Assembly: GCA_024637145.1 (NCBI GenBank)
Contig: JAGXFQ010000010.1
Span: 1-62,228, forward strand
From: Desulfobulbaceae bacterium
Lineage (GTDB): Bacteria > Desulfobacterota > Desulfobulbia > Desulfobulbales > SURF-16
Direction of reading: 5' to 3'
DNA: 62,228 nt
How positions within the stretch are numbered: position 1 is the first letter of the stretch; the number at the start of each line of letters is the position of its first letter. A program made the position numbers and the translations under genes. Below the pieces are notes generated by a model that worked only from the letters and a program-made list of their open reading frames with translations, did no database searches and was not told the DNA's origin. Below are positions 34,579 through 43,245 of this stretch, one piece after another.

Positions 34579-35779
34579 ATATCAGGCGCAATCAGCGCAA
34601 GGGGTTGTCAAAGGCGTCATTGATGATGATGACATCCAGGGCGCCAACCAGCGCCTCTTGCGCCAGGGCCTGCGTCCCTTTGTCCTTGAACCCTATGAAA
34701 AGAAAAAGAGCCGCTCCCCCTTTGCCGGCGCCAGACTCCACAAGGGTCGGCTCAAAGGTGCCGACATGGAGTTCTTCACCTCCCAGCTTGCCCTGCTGGT
34801 CAAAAGCGGCATGTCTCTTGATGGCGCCCTGCGCCTCATCGCCAAGCAGACCGAGAAACAAGAGCTCAGCGCTTTCGCCAGCCGCCTGGAAAATAAACTC
34901 AAAGAGGGCCTGGCCCTCTCCACCGCCCTGGAACAGGAGCCCGCCTTCAACACCATGTACGCCAATATTGTCAGGGCCGGGGAAGAAGGAGGCGTGCTGC
35001 CGGAGATGCTGGCCAATATCGCCGCCTATCAGACCCAGGCCAGGGAACTTCGCCAGTTTATCATCTCCAGTTCCATCTACCCCCTGATTCTGCTCACGGC
35101 CGGCTTCACCATCCTCCTGGTCCTTTTCACCGTTATCCTGCCCCGCTTCAAGGTCCTCTTCGCAGGGCTCGGCAAGGAGCTCCCCTTCAACGTTGCCATA
35201 CTCATGGCCATTGCCGATTTCATGAGCAGCCATCTCCTGCTCACCCTGGCCGTCCTGGTGGCCCTGCCCGCCCTGCTCTTTTTCTACGCCAAGAGCCCAC
35301 GGGGCCAGCAAGGCCTTGATGACCTGGCCGTCAGATTACCCATCATCAAGGGCTTTGTGCGCGATATTGAAACCACCCGCATCTTCACCACCCTGGAGGT
35401 GCTGGTCAAAAACGGTGTTCATCTTGTGACGGCGCTGCGGATCAGCGCCGGTGTTGCCAGCAACAGACACTACAAAACGCTGCTGGCCCGGGCCACCATG
35501 GCCCTCAAAGAGGGGCAAAAGGTGGCGCCGAAACTGCACGGCGATCTCATCCCTGATCTGGCTGTTGACCTGCTGGCCATGGGCGAGGAGTCAGGAAGGG
35601 TGGGGGAAACCTGCGGCCAGATCGCCCACCATTTTGAAAAACAGCTCAAGGAGCGACTCAAACGTTTCATCGCCCTGGTGGAGCCGGCCTTTTTGCTGAT
35701 CATGTCCCTGGGCGCCGGCTATATTGTTTTATCCATGCTGTCGGTTATCCTCGGCATGAATGATATTACCGGTGGCTAA
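34565..35779 (+). CDS. gspF: type II secretion inner-membrane platform protein GspF
   Basis: 404 residues from TTG 34565, supported by the ribosome site aggggga 8 bases before it. Two T2SSF domains (about residues 70-190 and 270-395), each opening with phrases such as EFFTSQLALLVKSGMSLDGA and RIFTTLEVLVKNGVHLVTAL. Three TM helices (~170-190, ~218-240, ~375-395). It is the inner-membrane polytopic platform that contacts GspE and GspL. Tight 14-base overlap with gspE indicates translational coupling. Confidence 0.92.
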   Translation: MASFRYQAQSAQGVVKGVIDDDDIQGANQRLLRQGLRPFVLEPYEKKKSRSPFAGARLHKGRLKGADMEFFTSQLALLVKSGMSLDGALRLIAKQTEKQELSAFASRLENKLKEGLALSTALEQEPAFNTMYANIVRAGEEGGVLPEMLANIAAYQTQARELRQFIISSSIYPLILLTAGFTILLVLFTVILPRFKVLFAGLGKELPFNVAILMAIADFMSSHLLLTLAVLVALPALLFFYAKSPRGQQGLDDLAVRLPIIKGFVRDIETTRIFTTLEVLVKNGVHLVTALRISAGVASNRHYKTLLARATMALKEGQKVAPKLHGDLIPDLAVDLLAMGEESGRVGETCGQIAHHFEKQLKERLKRFIALVEPAFLLIMSLGAGYIVLSMLSVILGMNDITGG

Positions 35780-36193
35780 ATGAAAATCAGAAGCCAGGGT
35801 TTTTCACTCCTTGAGCTCATGGCAGCCATGGCCATTGTTGCCCTGGCCCTGGTGATTACCGCCCCACCGCTGGCCAATATGCTGGACAAGATCGCCTTCC
35901 GCAAAGAGGTGAACGGGGTCATGGCTCAGGTCCGGGGCTGGAAACTGCTGGCAGTAAGCAAAGGCAAACCAGTAACCATAACCCTGGAAGAGGACATGCT
36001 GGTGGTGCAGCTTGCCGGTGAGGAGATGAATAGAACAAACCTGAAAGACGGAGTAACCCTGAGCATGGAACCGGGATATTTCCTCTTCTCCCCGGAGGGC
36101 TGGGCCACCCCGGCCACCCTGGAGATCAGCACGGAGGAACGGCGCCAAAGAGTGCGGATAGATCCCCTCACCGGCCAACCGCGAAAGCTATGA
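35780..36193 (+). CDS. gspH: GspH-like minor pseudopilin
   Basis: 137 residues, starting at the base after the gspF stop. Prepilin signal with cleavage at G/FSLLELM (Glu+5 present), hydrophobic helix to ~residue 30, then a beta-rich domain with VTITLEEDMLVVQLAGEEM and a C-terminal RVRIDPLTGQPRKL. It fits GspH by size and position. Confidence 0.75.
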   Translation: MKIRSQGFSLLELMAAMAIVALALVITAPPLANMLDKIAFRKEVNGVMAQVRGWKLLAVSKGKPVTITLEEDMLVVQLAGEEMNRTNLKDGVTLSMEPGYFLFSPEGWATPATLEISTEERRQRVRIDPLTGQPRKL

Positions 36194-36759
36194 AGAAAAT
36201 GAGACGTCCCCCACCTATAAATAACGCGGCCGGCCTCAGCCTGCTCGAGGTCATGGTGGCCCTGCTCCTGCTCACCATGGTCTCCACCATGATCTCCTCC
36301 ATGCTCAACCGCTCCATTTTCTTTGCCGACCAGGGCGAGGAAAAAAGCCAGGAGATTGCAAAGCAGTATGCCCTTGTCTCCTTGCTTGAGCGCCAGGTGC
36401 AAAGCGGCTGGTATAATCCGCGCACCAAGAAGGTTCTCATCGCCGGCGAAAAGGATTTTTTACGACTGGCCACGGCCACCCCCTTTCAGACCAGGCCGGG
36501 ACAGGTGGTCATGGCCTTTTACCGCTACAGTCCCGAGGAAAAGACCCTCTACTATCTGGAAAAAAAAGACTTCTACAACACGGAGTATGATGACCTGATC
36601 CCCGATTTCAGCGAGATGATCGCCCTGGTCACCGCAGAACAAGGGCTGAGCCTGGATTTTGACGAGGAAGACGTCCGGGTGACCCTGCGCTATGGCGGCC
36701 ACGCCTATGCCTTCCGGCCCTGGTGTGCAACAGCCGGAACAGAGGTTGCCGATGGCTGA
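36190..36759 (+). CDS. gspJ: GspJ-like minor pseudopilin
   Basis: 189 residues, overlapping the previous gene as ATGA. Prepilin motif AG/LSLLEVMVAL with Glu+5. Soluble domain with long helix (SQEIAKQYALVSLLERQVQ) and strands PGQVVMAFYRYSPEEKTLYY and DVRVTLRYGGHAYAF. The length favours GspJ over GspI. Minor pseudopilins of the tip complex are hard to tell apart without structure. Confidence 0.65.
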   Translation: MKKMRRPPPINNAAGLSLLEVMVALLLLTMVSTMISSMLNRSIFFADQGEEKSQEIAKQYALVSLLERQVQSGWYNPRTKKVLIAGEKDFLRLATATPFQTRPGQVVMAFYRYSPEEKTLYYLEKKDFYNTEYDDLIPDFSEMIALVTAEQGLSLDFDEEDVRVTLRYGGHAYAFRPWCATAGTEVADG

Positions 36760-37084
36760 GTTTTTTCGGTATGATAAAAGCGACAGCGGCTTCACCCTCC
36801 TTGAAGTGATGATTGCCGTGCTCCTCCTGAGCCTGAGCTACGTGGCCGTGCTGGAGAGCTTTTCCTCCTCCATGCTGCGCCTGATCAAACTGGAACAACG
36901 GCTGGAATCCTTCTTCCAGCAGGAAAGCCGGATGAGCAGAGTTCTCAAATTCACAAGCCCTGCCCTGGATCTGGACTCTGCAGAGGTCAGGGGGGAGATT
37001 TTTGTGGAAGGAACCACCCACCAGCTCTCTATCGCCACCAGCGAAGAGGGCCTGCTGCAAAGCCTGCAACTGACCCAAAAATAA
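36752..37084 (+). CDS. gspI: GspI-like minor pseudopilin
   Basis: 110 residues from ATG 36752, overlapping the preceding stop. Prepilin motif SG/FTLLEVMIAVLLL. Short globular part with FFQQESRMSRVLKF and strand GEIFVEGTTHQLSIATSEEG. Small size matches GspI, which nucleates the I-J-K tip. Confidence 0.65.
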   Translation: MAEFFRYDKSDSGFTLLEVMIAVLLLSLSYVAVLESFSSSMLRLIKLEQRLESFFQQESRMSRVLKFTSPALDLDSAEVRGEIFVEGTTHQLSIATSEEGLLQSLQLTQK

Positions 37085-38064
37085 TGAAAAGAAGCCTTGC
37101 CATGAACCTGATCCAGCCATCCAGCAAGAATTTCCGCCAGCCAGCAGGCTTTGCCCTGGTGGTGGTTATTCTTATTCTGCTGCTGGTGACGGTTCTTGCC
37201 GCTGAATTAACCTTTGCCGTGCGGATCGGCACCCTGGAGGGTTTTAACATCAGGCAGCGTCTTGTTGGCCGCGCCCTGGCCCAGGGCGGCGTCAATCAGG
37301 CACTCTTTGGTCTCTTTGACAGAGCCCTGGAATTCAGCGACGAAGCCCCCCCCTATCTGGGCAAGGAACAGGAAAGCCGGCTGGATACGGGCCGCATCCA
37401 CTATGTGCTGGTCAATGAATCGGGCAAGATAGATCTGAACGGCGCCAGCCGCCATCTCCTGGCCACCTTTGCCGATTTTCTCGACCTGGATGCAGAGGAG
37501 CAAGCCATCCTTGCCGATTCCATGGAAGACTGGCGGGATGCGGACAATCTCCACCGTCTGCAGGGTGCTGAAGATGATTATTACCTGGAGCTCGACCCTC
37601 CCTACCGGCCCAGAAACGGCAGATATACGGAAGTCACTGAATTGGCCTTGGTGCGCGGCGCCGAACAGATCGCGGCCCGGGTCAAGATATCTGAAATATT
37701 CACAGTGCATAACCCGGGGGGCAAAATAAACTTTAACAGTCTGAGCCCAGCCATGCTGACCTTCCTCACAGAAAACGATCCGGAAAAAAGGGACCTCTAC
37801 CATGAACTACGCCAAAACCAGGGAGATTTGTCCCAGGCAGAGGCGCAACTCATTCTCGGTGTCGAGCGCTACCTGGAGTGTGCCGGTTTTCTCACCTTCA
37901 CGGACAACAAGGTGCGCTTTTTCACGGTAACCGCAACCGGCTATGCCGGCCAACAGAGCGCCCCCCAGGAGGGGGACGAGGAGCCGGGCACCAGGGTCAC
38001 CGTTCTTTTTGAGAAAAGCGGTCTCAATCTCCATTATTACGGCTGGCAGGAGGAGTGGTCATGA
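37084..38064 (+). CDS. gspK: GspK pseudopilus-tip protein
   Basis: 326 residues, TAATG overlap with gspI. A GF/ALVVVILILLLV prepilin-like segment lacking Glu+5, as usual for GspK, then a large alpha domain (LNGASRHLLATFADFLDLDA, MEDWRDADN) and helix-hairpin-helix-like GGKINFNSLSPAMLTFL. The KINFNS motif and acidic DWRDADN are typical. It caps the tip and limits pseudopilus length. Confidence 0.88.
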   Translation: MKRSLAMNLIQPSSKNFRQPAGFALVVVILILLLVTVLAAELTFAVRIGTLEGFNIRQRLVGRALAQGGVNQALFGLFDRALEFSDEAPPYLGKEQESRLDTGRIHYVLVNESGKIDLNGASRHLLATFADFLDLDAEEQAILADSMEDWRDADNLHRLQGAEDDYYLELDPPYRPRNGRYTEVTELALVRGAEQIAARVKISEIFTVHNPGGKINFNSLSPAMLTFLTENDPEKRDLYHELRQNQGDLSQAEAQLILGVERYLECAGFLTFTDNKVRFFTVTATGYAGQQSAPQEGDEEPGTRVTVLFEKSGLNLHYYGWQEEWS

Positions 38065-39206
38065 GTAAAGCCATTGATATCTTCCTGAAAACCACCGCGA
38101 CCACCATGGGCCGGCATACCCAGGACGGCTACCAGATTCAGGCCCTGCCTGCTGACAGCAAGGCCTTTGCCAAAACGCTTGCTGAACCTAAAACAGAGGA
38201 GCTCCTGGCCGGTGCCGATGTGGATATCTACCTGGCGGAAGACCTGCTCTTTTTCACCAAGATCTCCCTGCCCCTGCAAACCCCTGACATCAAAAAGGCC
38301 ATCGCCCTCCAGCTTGACATGCTGAGCCCCTATGGCGAGGAGAGCCTCTTTGCCTTTGCGGCCAGCCGCCACAAAGAGGGCTATAGCGTCACCCTCTACT
38401 GCTGCCGCCAATCGCAGACAATGCCCTTTCTGGAAATTCTTTTTGAGACAGGCGCCCATCTCACAGGTCTCTATCCCGAGAGTCAACGTTATCTTACCCG
38501 CGCCAACCAGAAGCTCTCCTGGTCCCTCTGGAGCCCCGGGCGCTTCGGCAAGATCACCCATTTCAACAAGGGCAAAGTGATCAGCCGCGACCTCTGTACC
38601 CCCCAGGTGGCCGCCGACCAGATCAAAGAGCGCACCAACAGCGTCGATCTCTATGCCCTGGCCGGGGTGGAGGCTGATGCCGCCCCGGCCGCCTCTCTTC
38701 TTGACCAGCCTGCCGCCAGCAGGGCATACAATATGCTGCCGGCCTCCTTCCGGCGGCCGGACTATATGAAAAAAGCGCTGCTGGCCCTGGCTGCGGCCAA
38801 CCTGATCCTCCTGTTCCTCTTAGGCGGCGGCAAGGCCCTTGCCCTCTACCAGGAGGTCCAGGTTTTGGACCAGCAGATAGAAGACACCAGGATGGAGGCG
38901 GAACAGGCCCGGCAACTCAAGGCGGACATCAATAAACTCCAAAGCCAAATGGAAGCGTACCAGTCCATGGGGAGCAACATCGATCTCATCGCCTTCATGG
39001 ACCGGCTGAGCCAAGAGCTGCCCGCCACGGCCTATCTTGAGCAACTACGTCTTGATCAGCCAAACCGGACCATCACCCTCCAGGGCTATACGGACGACCT
39101 GCCTGAACTCACCGCCAAAATACCCGACCTGGGAGCTGCCACCTTAAAATCCACCATGCAGCGGCGCAACATGACCTACTTCCATCTGGAGGTGAACATA
39201 CCATGA
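38061..39206 (+). CDS. gspL: GspL-like assembly platform protein (actin-like cytoplasmic domain plus TM)
   Basis: 381 residues from ATG 38061 (ribosome site aggagg). Cytoplasmic part ~1-235 resembles the PilM/GspL actin-like fold (EDLLFFTKISLPLQTPDIKK, IALQLDMLSPYGEESLFAF). One TM helix ~237-257 precedes a periplasmic coiled coil and a ferredoxin-like domain (AYLEQLRLDQPNRTITLQGY). Links GspE to the membrane. Overlaps gspM by 4 bases. Confidence 0.8.
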   Translation: MSKAIDIFLKTTATTMGRHTQDGYQIQALPADSKAFAKTLAEPKTEELLAGADVDIYLAEDLLFFTKISLPLQTPDIKKAIALQLDMLSPYGEESLFAFAASRHKEGYSVTLYCCRQSQTMPFLEILFETGAHLTGLYPESQRYLTRANQKLSWSLWSPGRFGKITHFNKGKVISRDLCTPQVAADQIKERTNSVDLYALAGVEADAAPAASLLDQPAASRAYNMLPASFRRPDYMKKALLALAAANLILLFLLGGGKALALYQEVQVLDQQIEDTRMEAEQARQLKADINKLQSQMEAYQSMGSNIDLIAFMDRLSQELPATAYLEQLRLDQPNRTITLQGYTDDLPELTAKIPDLGAATLKSTMQRRNMTYFHLEVNIP

Positions 39207-39799
39207 ACGCCTCCCTCACCAGCTTCCTGCAGGTGCACAGAAAAAATATCCTTATCGCTCTGGCCGCTCTCTTTCTCGGCATAGGTCTGGCCCGATTTGC
39301 GGTTGGCCTCTCCCAGGAAATATCCTCTGAGATCGAGGCCAAGGAGTCGATCCTCTTTGCCCAGCAAAAAAGCAGCCGCCAGCTGGCCGTCCTCAAAAAA
39401 GAGGTGGCCCTCCTGGAACAACAGAAACAAAAGGCGGAGACCTTCCTCTTCCACGGACCCACTGCCGACTCCGTCACTTCCACCATGCAGATCCGCCTGC
39501 AAGCACTCATCGCCAAGGCCGGCCTGGAGCCGGAATCCCTCCGGCCTCTGGGCGGCAAGAGCCAGGAAGGCGGCATCAGCACCATCAATATCAAGTTGCG
39601 ACTCAATGGCACCCTGGACAACTTTGCCAAATTCCTCAACACCCTTTATGGCGATGATAATTTTTTCCTCATTGAGTCGTGCACCATCAAACCGGACAAC
39701 ACAAAAGGACTTAAGGTCTTTATGGATATCAAGACCTTTTACGACACCCGGCAGAATCCCGGCCAGGACAAAAACAGCAGCCAGAGGAGGAACCCATGA
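39203..39799 (+). CDS. gspM: GspM-like platform protein
   Basis: 198 residues; single TM helix ~14-33 (ILIALAALFLGIGLARFAV), a long Glu/Lys/Gln coiled coil, then a periplasmic ferredoxin-like domain (INIKLRLNGTLDNFAKFLNT and FFLIESCTIKPDN). Size, topology and position after gspL fit GspM/PilO-type proteins. Overlap ATGA with the next gene. Confidence 0.75.
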   Translation: MNASLTSFLQVHRKNILIALAALFLGIGLARFAVGLSQEISSEIEAKESILFAQQKSSRQLAVLKKEVALLEQQKQKAETFLFHGPTADSVTSTMQIRLQALIAKAGLEPESLRPLGGKSQEGGISTINIKLRLNGTLDNFAKFLNTLYGDDNFFLIESCTIKPDNTKGLKVFMDIKTFYDTRQNPGQDKNSSQRRNP

Positions 39800-40443
39800 T
39801 GCTCAGACCTGCCCTGGCCACCCTCCTTGTCCTGCTCTTACTCCTGCTCATCAAGGCAAATATCGATACCTTCCGCTCCGTTCCCCCGCGCCAGGAGAGG
39901 GAGAGTGCGGCAAGGGAAGAAGGGAGCGTGAAAAAAATCAGCCCGCCCCCCCCCATCACCCTCAACCCGCCCAGACGCACCGATTTACCCGATCTCAGCA
40001 GCAACTACATCTTTAATGCCCAGCGTTTCCTGGCCGAGCAGGAGCGCCTCGGCCAGACGGCCCAAGATTCCGGCCAAGACATCCGGCCGGAGGATATCGT
40101 CTTTAACGGCGCCATTATCAGCGAGGGTTATAAAAAAGCCCTGGTCTCTTATAGCCTGAGCTCGCCCCTGGGCAGCCGGACCAGACAATCTGCCTCCCAA
40201 AGTCAGGCGGCAACGGCAAGGCCTTCGCAAACCATCCAGCTCACCGTAGGGGACGAGCTGGGTGGCTATATTGTCACCGAGATCACCCCTGATTTTATTT
40301 TATTTGAGAAAGGGTCTGAGACACTTAAGAAAACCCTTTTTAATCCTGAAAAGCCCCGCCGTGATGTGACATCACGACCCACACCCCAGCCTGCCCTTGT
40401 ACCATCGGGCCGGGGAGCACCCCCGCCGGAAAAAAAACCATGA
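39796..40443 (+). CDS. GspC-like inner-membrane protein (HR/PilP-like domain)
   Basis: 215 residues; N-terminal TM helix ALATLLVLLLLLLIKANIDT, a proline-rich linker, then an HR/PilP-like beta domain with EDIVFNGAIISEGYKKALVS and GDELGGYIVTEITPDFILFE. This domain normally binds secretin N0. It lacks a PDZ domain and ends in a Pro/Arg-rich tail (PALVPSGRGAPPPEKKP). Position immediately before gspD suits GspC, though PilP is the alternative. ATGA overlap with gspD. Confidence 0.6.
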   Translation: MMLRPALATLLVLLLLLLIKANIDTFRSVPPRQERESAAREEGSVKKISPPPPITLNPPRRTDLPDLSSNYIFNAQRFLAEQERLGQTAQDSGQDIRPEDIVFNGAIISEGYKKALVSYSLSSPLGSRTRQSASQSQAATARPSQTIQLTVGDELGGYIVTEITPDFILFEKGSETLKKTLFNPEKPRRDVTSRPTPQPALVPSGRGAPPPEKKP

Positions 40444-42638
40444 AGATTCGCAATACTGTCGTTCGCAGCCTTTCTCTTTTGCCCTTGCTGACCGGCCTGC
40501 TCCTTTTGGTGGGGGGCTGCGCCGCTCTGGATGAGCCTAACGCCCCCCGCGCCCTTGATCTCCAGGAGATAAGTACGCGGATTGAGAAAGAGCAAGACAC
40601 ATCGCTCATTATCATCCAGGAGGAAGGTGATGTCCTGGAAACCGAGGCGCTCTCCTCCCAGGATTTTAAGCCAACCGGCCAAGGAGATAATCCCACCCTT
40701 AGCCAGCTCAGCCCGCTCTCCGAGACCCTGCCCGTGATAGCCCCTGACCAGACCCAAGAGCCTGACCAGGCAAGTACAGAAGGTCTGCTCCTTAATTTTG
40801 ACAATGCCGATATCTACCAGGTCATTCAGATCATCGGTGATGCCCTGGAGCTCAACTATCTCATTGATCCCCAGGTCAGAGGAGTGGTCAATATCCGTTC
40901 AGGCCGCACCATTCCCACGGAAGAACTTTTCCCCATTTTCAAAAAGATCCTGCACATGAACGGTCTGGATATCCGCAACGAGGGCAGCCACTATTATATT
41001 TACGTAACCAAGCATCCCCATGACCAGCAGATAAACAGCAGCCAGGATGTCGGCAACCTGGAGCCCTCCTCCCGTCTCATCCTCCAGATCATCCCCATCC
41101 ATCATCTGGCCGCTCAAGAGGCCAGCCAGCTCCTGGAGCCGTATCTCTCCATCCAGGGGACCATCAGTACCATTGCCCGCCACAACACCCTGCTGATCCG
41201 TGATTATGAGAGTAACATCATCGATCTGCTGAGCATCCTCACCCGCTTAGACGTTTCTCCCTTGACCAGCGTCAAGATCCGCCTGGTCAAGGTGATGCAT
41301 GCGCCGCTTTTTGATCTGCGGGACGAGGTGGTGGAGATCCTTGCCACCCTGAACATCAACACCACCGATTTTGAGGGAATCGCCATCCAGCCCCTGGAAC
41401 GGATCAGCTCCTTGCTGCTGGTGAGCCAGAGCGAATTTCTGGTGAACAATGCCGAAAAATGGATTACCGAACTGGACGTCATGCCCGGCACGGACAGGGA
41501 CAACATATACATCTATAACGCCCGCAACACCGTGGCCAGTGAACTTGCTGAACTGGTGAACCGCTTGATCCAGGACGATTCTGCCCCCACCACCCAGAGT
41601 GGCGCCGCTGCCACTACCCCGGACAAGACCAGCGACCAAGCCTCCCAGGGGGCAGCCAGAAAAATTACCGGGGCCCCCAAAGGGTCCCTGGCCTCCCTCC
41701 GTTTTACCGGCACGCCCCTCCTGCTGGCCGACGACACCAGAAACATCATTCTCCTCCGGGCCCTTCCCCCTGACTACAGCCGACTGGTCCGGCTCCTGGA
41801 GCGTCTTGACAATCTCCCCCGGCAGGTGCTGGTGGAGGTGATCGTGGCCGAGATCAGCCTCAAGGACGAGCTCTCCCTGGGAGTGGAGTGGGCCATCCTC
41901 AACAACAAACTGGGCTCCAATAACGGCACCCCCTATTCCTTTGACATGGACACCTTCGGCCTGACCAATTCCCTCTCCACGGCCCTCAATCTGGTGGTGA
42001 AAGGCGGCGACGACGTCAAGGGCCTGCTCAAGGCCCTGGCCGGCAAGACCGACCTCTCCATTCTCTCCTCTCCCCAGGTATTGGTCTTAAACAACGAGAC
42101 CGCCACGGTCAATGTCGGCGAGGAGGTGCCCATTGTCACCACCATCACCGAAAACGAGTATCCAGGCGGCAGCAACACCCCCCAGGTAGACAAAACCGTC
42201 CAGTACAAGAATACCGGTGTTATCCTGGAGGTCACGCCGCAAATCAACTATAACGGCATCATCATCCTTGATATCAAACAGACGGTGAGCAAGGCCCTGC
42301 CCATCCCAGAGAAGGGGGTGCAGTCCAACCCAATCCGGACCAGGGAACTCAAGACCAAATTTGCCGTTAAAGACGGCCAGTCCATCCTCATCGGTGGTCT
42401 TATCGGCAGCGACAATACCATCAGCGACAGCGGCATACCTTTCCTTAAGGACATTCCTCTTTTGGGCTATCTCTTTAAATATGAAACCCGGCAAATAGAG
42501 AAAACGGAACTTTTGATCATGCTCACTCCCTATGTCATTGAAACAGAAAATGTCCTTGATCAATACATTACTGAATTTGCCGGTAAAATGGATGAACTCC
42601 GCCAGGAGCTGCACAGCTCCCCCAGCATAGCCAGATAA
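40440..42638 (+). CDS. gspD: type II secretion secretin GspD, lipoprotein form
   Basis: 732 residues. Signal with lipobox LVGGC (Cys27), so it likely targets itself to the outer membrane without a pilotin. N0 ~120-200 (LLNFDNADIYQVIQIIGDAL), then N1, N2 and N3 repeats, with a Thr/Gln/Ala-rich insertion in N3. The secretin core ~460-700 shows VEVIVAEISLKDELSLGVEW, FLNNETATVNVGEEVPIVTT-like and GVILEVTPQINYNGIIILDI. The S-domain is short or absent. It forms the outer-membrane exit channel. Together with gspC it precedes the major pseudopilin gene. Confidence 0.92.
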   Translation: MKIRNTVVRSLSLLPLLTGLLLLVGGCAALDEPNAPRALDLQEISTRIEKEQDTSLIIIQEEGDVLETEALSSQDFKPTGQGDNPTLSQLSPLSETLPVIAPDQTQEPDQASTEGLLLNFDNADIYQVIQIIGDALELNYLIDPQVRGVVNIRSGRTIPTEELFPIFKKILHMNGLDIRNEGSHYYIYVTKHPHDQQINSSQDVGNLEPSSRLILQIIPIHHLAAQEASQLLEPYLSIQGTISTIARHNTLLIRDYESNIIDLLSILTRLDVSPLTSVKIRLVKVMHAPLFDLRDEVVEILATLNINTTDFEGIAIQPLERISSLLLVSQSEFLVNNAEKWITELDVMPGTDRDNIYIYNARNTVASELAELVNRLIQDDSAPTTQSGAAATTPDKTSDQASQGAARKITGAPKGSLASLRFTGTPLLLADDTRNIILLRALPPDYSRLVRLLERLDNLPRQVLVEVIVAEISLKDELSLGVEWAILNNKLGSNNGTPYSFDMDTFGLTNSLSTALNLVVKGGDDVKGLLKALAGKTDLSILSSPQVLVLNNETATVNVGEEVPIVTTITENEYPGGSNTPQVDKTVQYKNTGVILEVTPQINYNGIIILDIKQTVSKALPIPEKGVQSNPIRTRELKTKFAVKDGQSILIGGLIGSDNTISDSGIPFLKDIPLLGYLFKYETRQIEKTELLIMLTPYVIETENVLDQYITEFAGKMDELRQELHSSPSIAR

Positions 42639-42682
42639 GCCCAAAGCCCCAAGAATCACCACTAATCCAGCAGGTAGCCTTT

Positions 42683-43123
42683 ATGAAGAATTGTGAAGAG
42701 AATAAACAGAGCAGAGTTGCCCACCAGGGTTTTTCCCTGTTGGAACTCATGGCAGTTATGGTGATTCTCGGCCTGATTGCCACCATTGCCGTGCCTCAAT
42801 ATTACAATCAGGTCAGGAAGGCCAAACAGCAAACAGCCAAGACCCAGATAGAGATGCTGATGACGGCCATGAGCTCCTACCGTCTTGATGTGGGCGATTT
42901 CCCCAGCCAGAACCAAGGAGTTGAGGCCCTCTTGAATGACCCGAGCCTTGAAGGGTGGGACGGCCCCTATCTTGCCAAAAACAGCCTGCCCAAGGACCCG
43001 TGGGGCCGCGATTATGAATACCGGAACCCCGGTCAGCACGGCGACATCGACATCTTCACCCTGGGCCAGGACAACGAGGAAGGCGGCGACAAGGAAGACA
43101 AGGACATCGGCAGCTGGCAATAG
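42683..43123 (+). CDS. gspG: major pseudopilin GspG
   Basis: 146 residues. Prepilin cleavage QG/FSLLELMAVMVILGLI with Glu+5, then the GspG signature KQQTAKTQIEMLMTAMSSYR and LDVGDFPSQNQGVEALLNDP. Conserved WDGPYLAKNSLPKDPWGRDY and the calcium-binding C-terminal loop (DKEDKDIGSW). It is placed last in the operon, not after gspF as usual. Confidence 0.94.
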   Translation: MKNCEENKQSRVAHQGFSLLELMAVMVILGLIATIAVPQYYNQVRKAKQQTAKTQIEMLMTAMSSYRLDVGDFPSQNQGVEALLNDPSLEGWDGPYLAKNSLPKDPWGRDYEYRNPGQHGDIDIFTLGQDNEEGGDKEDKDIGSWQ

Positions 43124-43245
43124 CAGCGGCCCACTCCAGACAGGATCTGGAGAGAGGCCTTTTGGCCGCTCTGGCCCGGCGGGAACGCCACTCCAGCGGA
43201 GAGGCGGCAAATCACCCTTTCAAGAAGCGCTCCCTTGACGGCACC

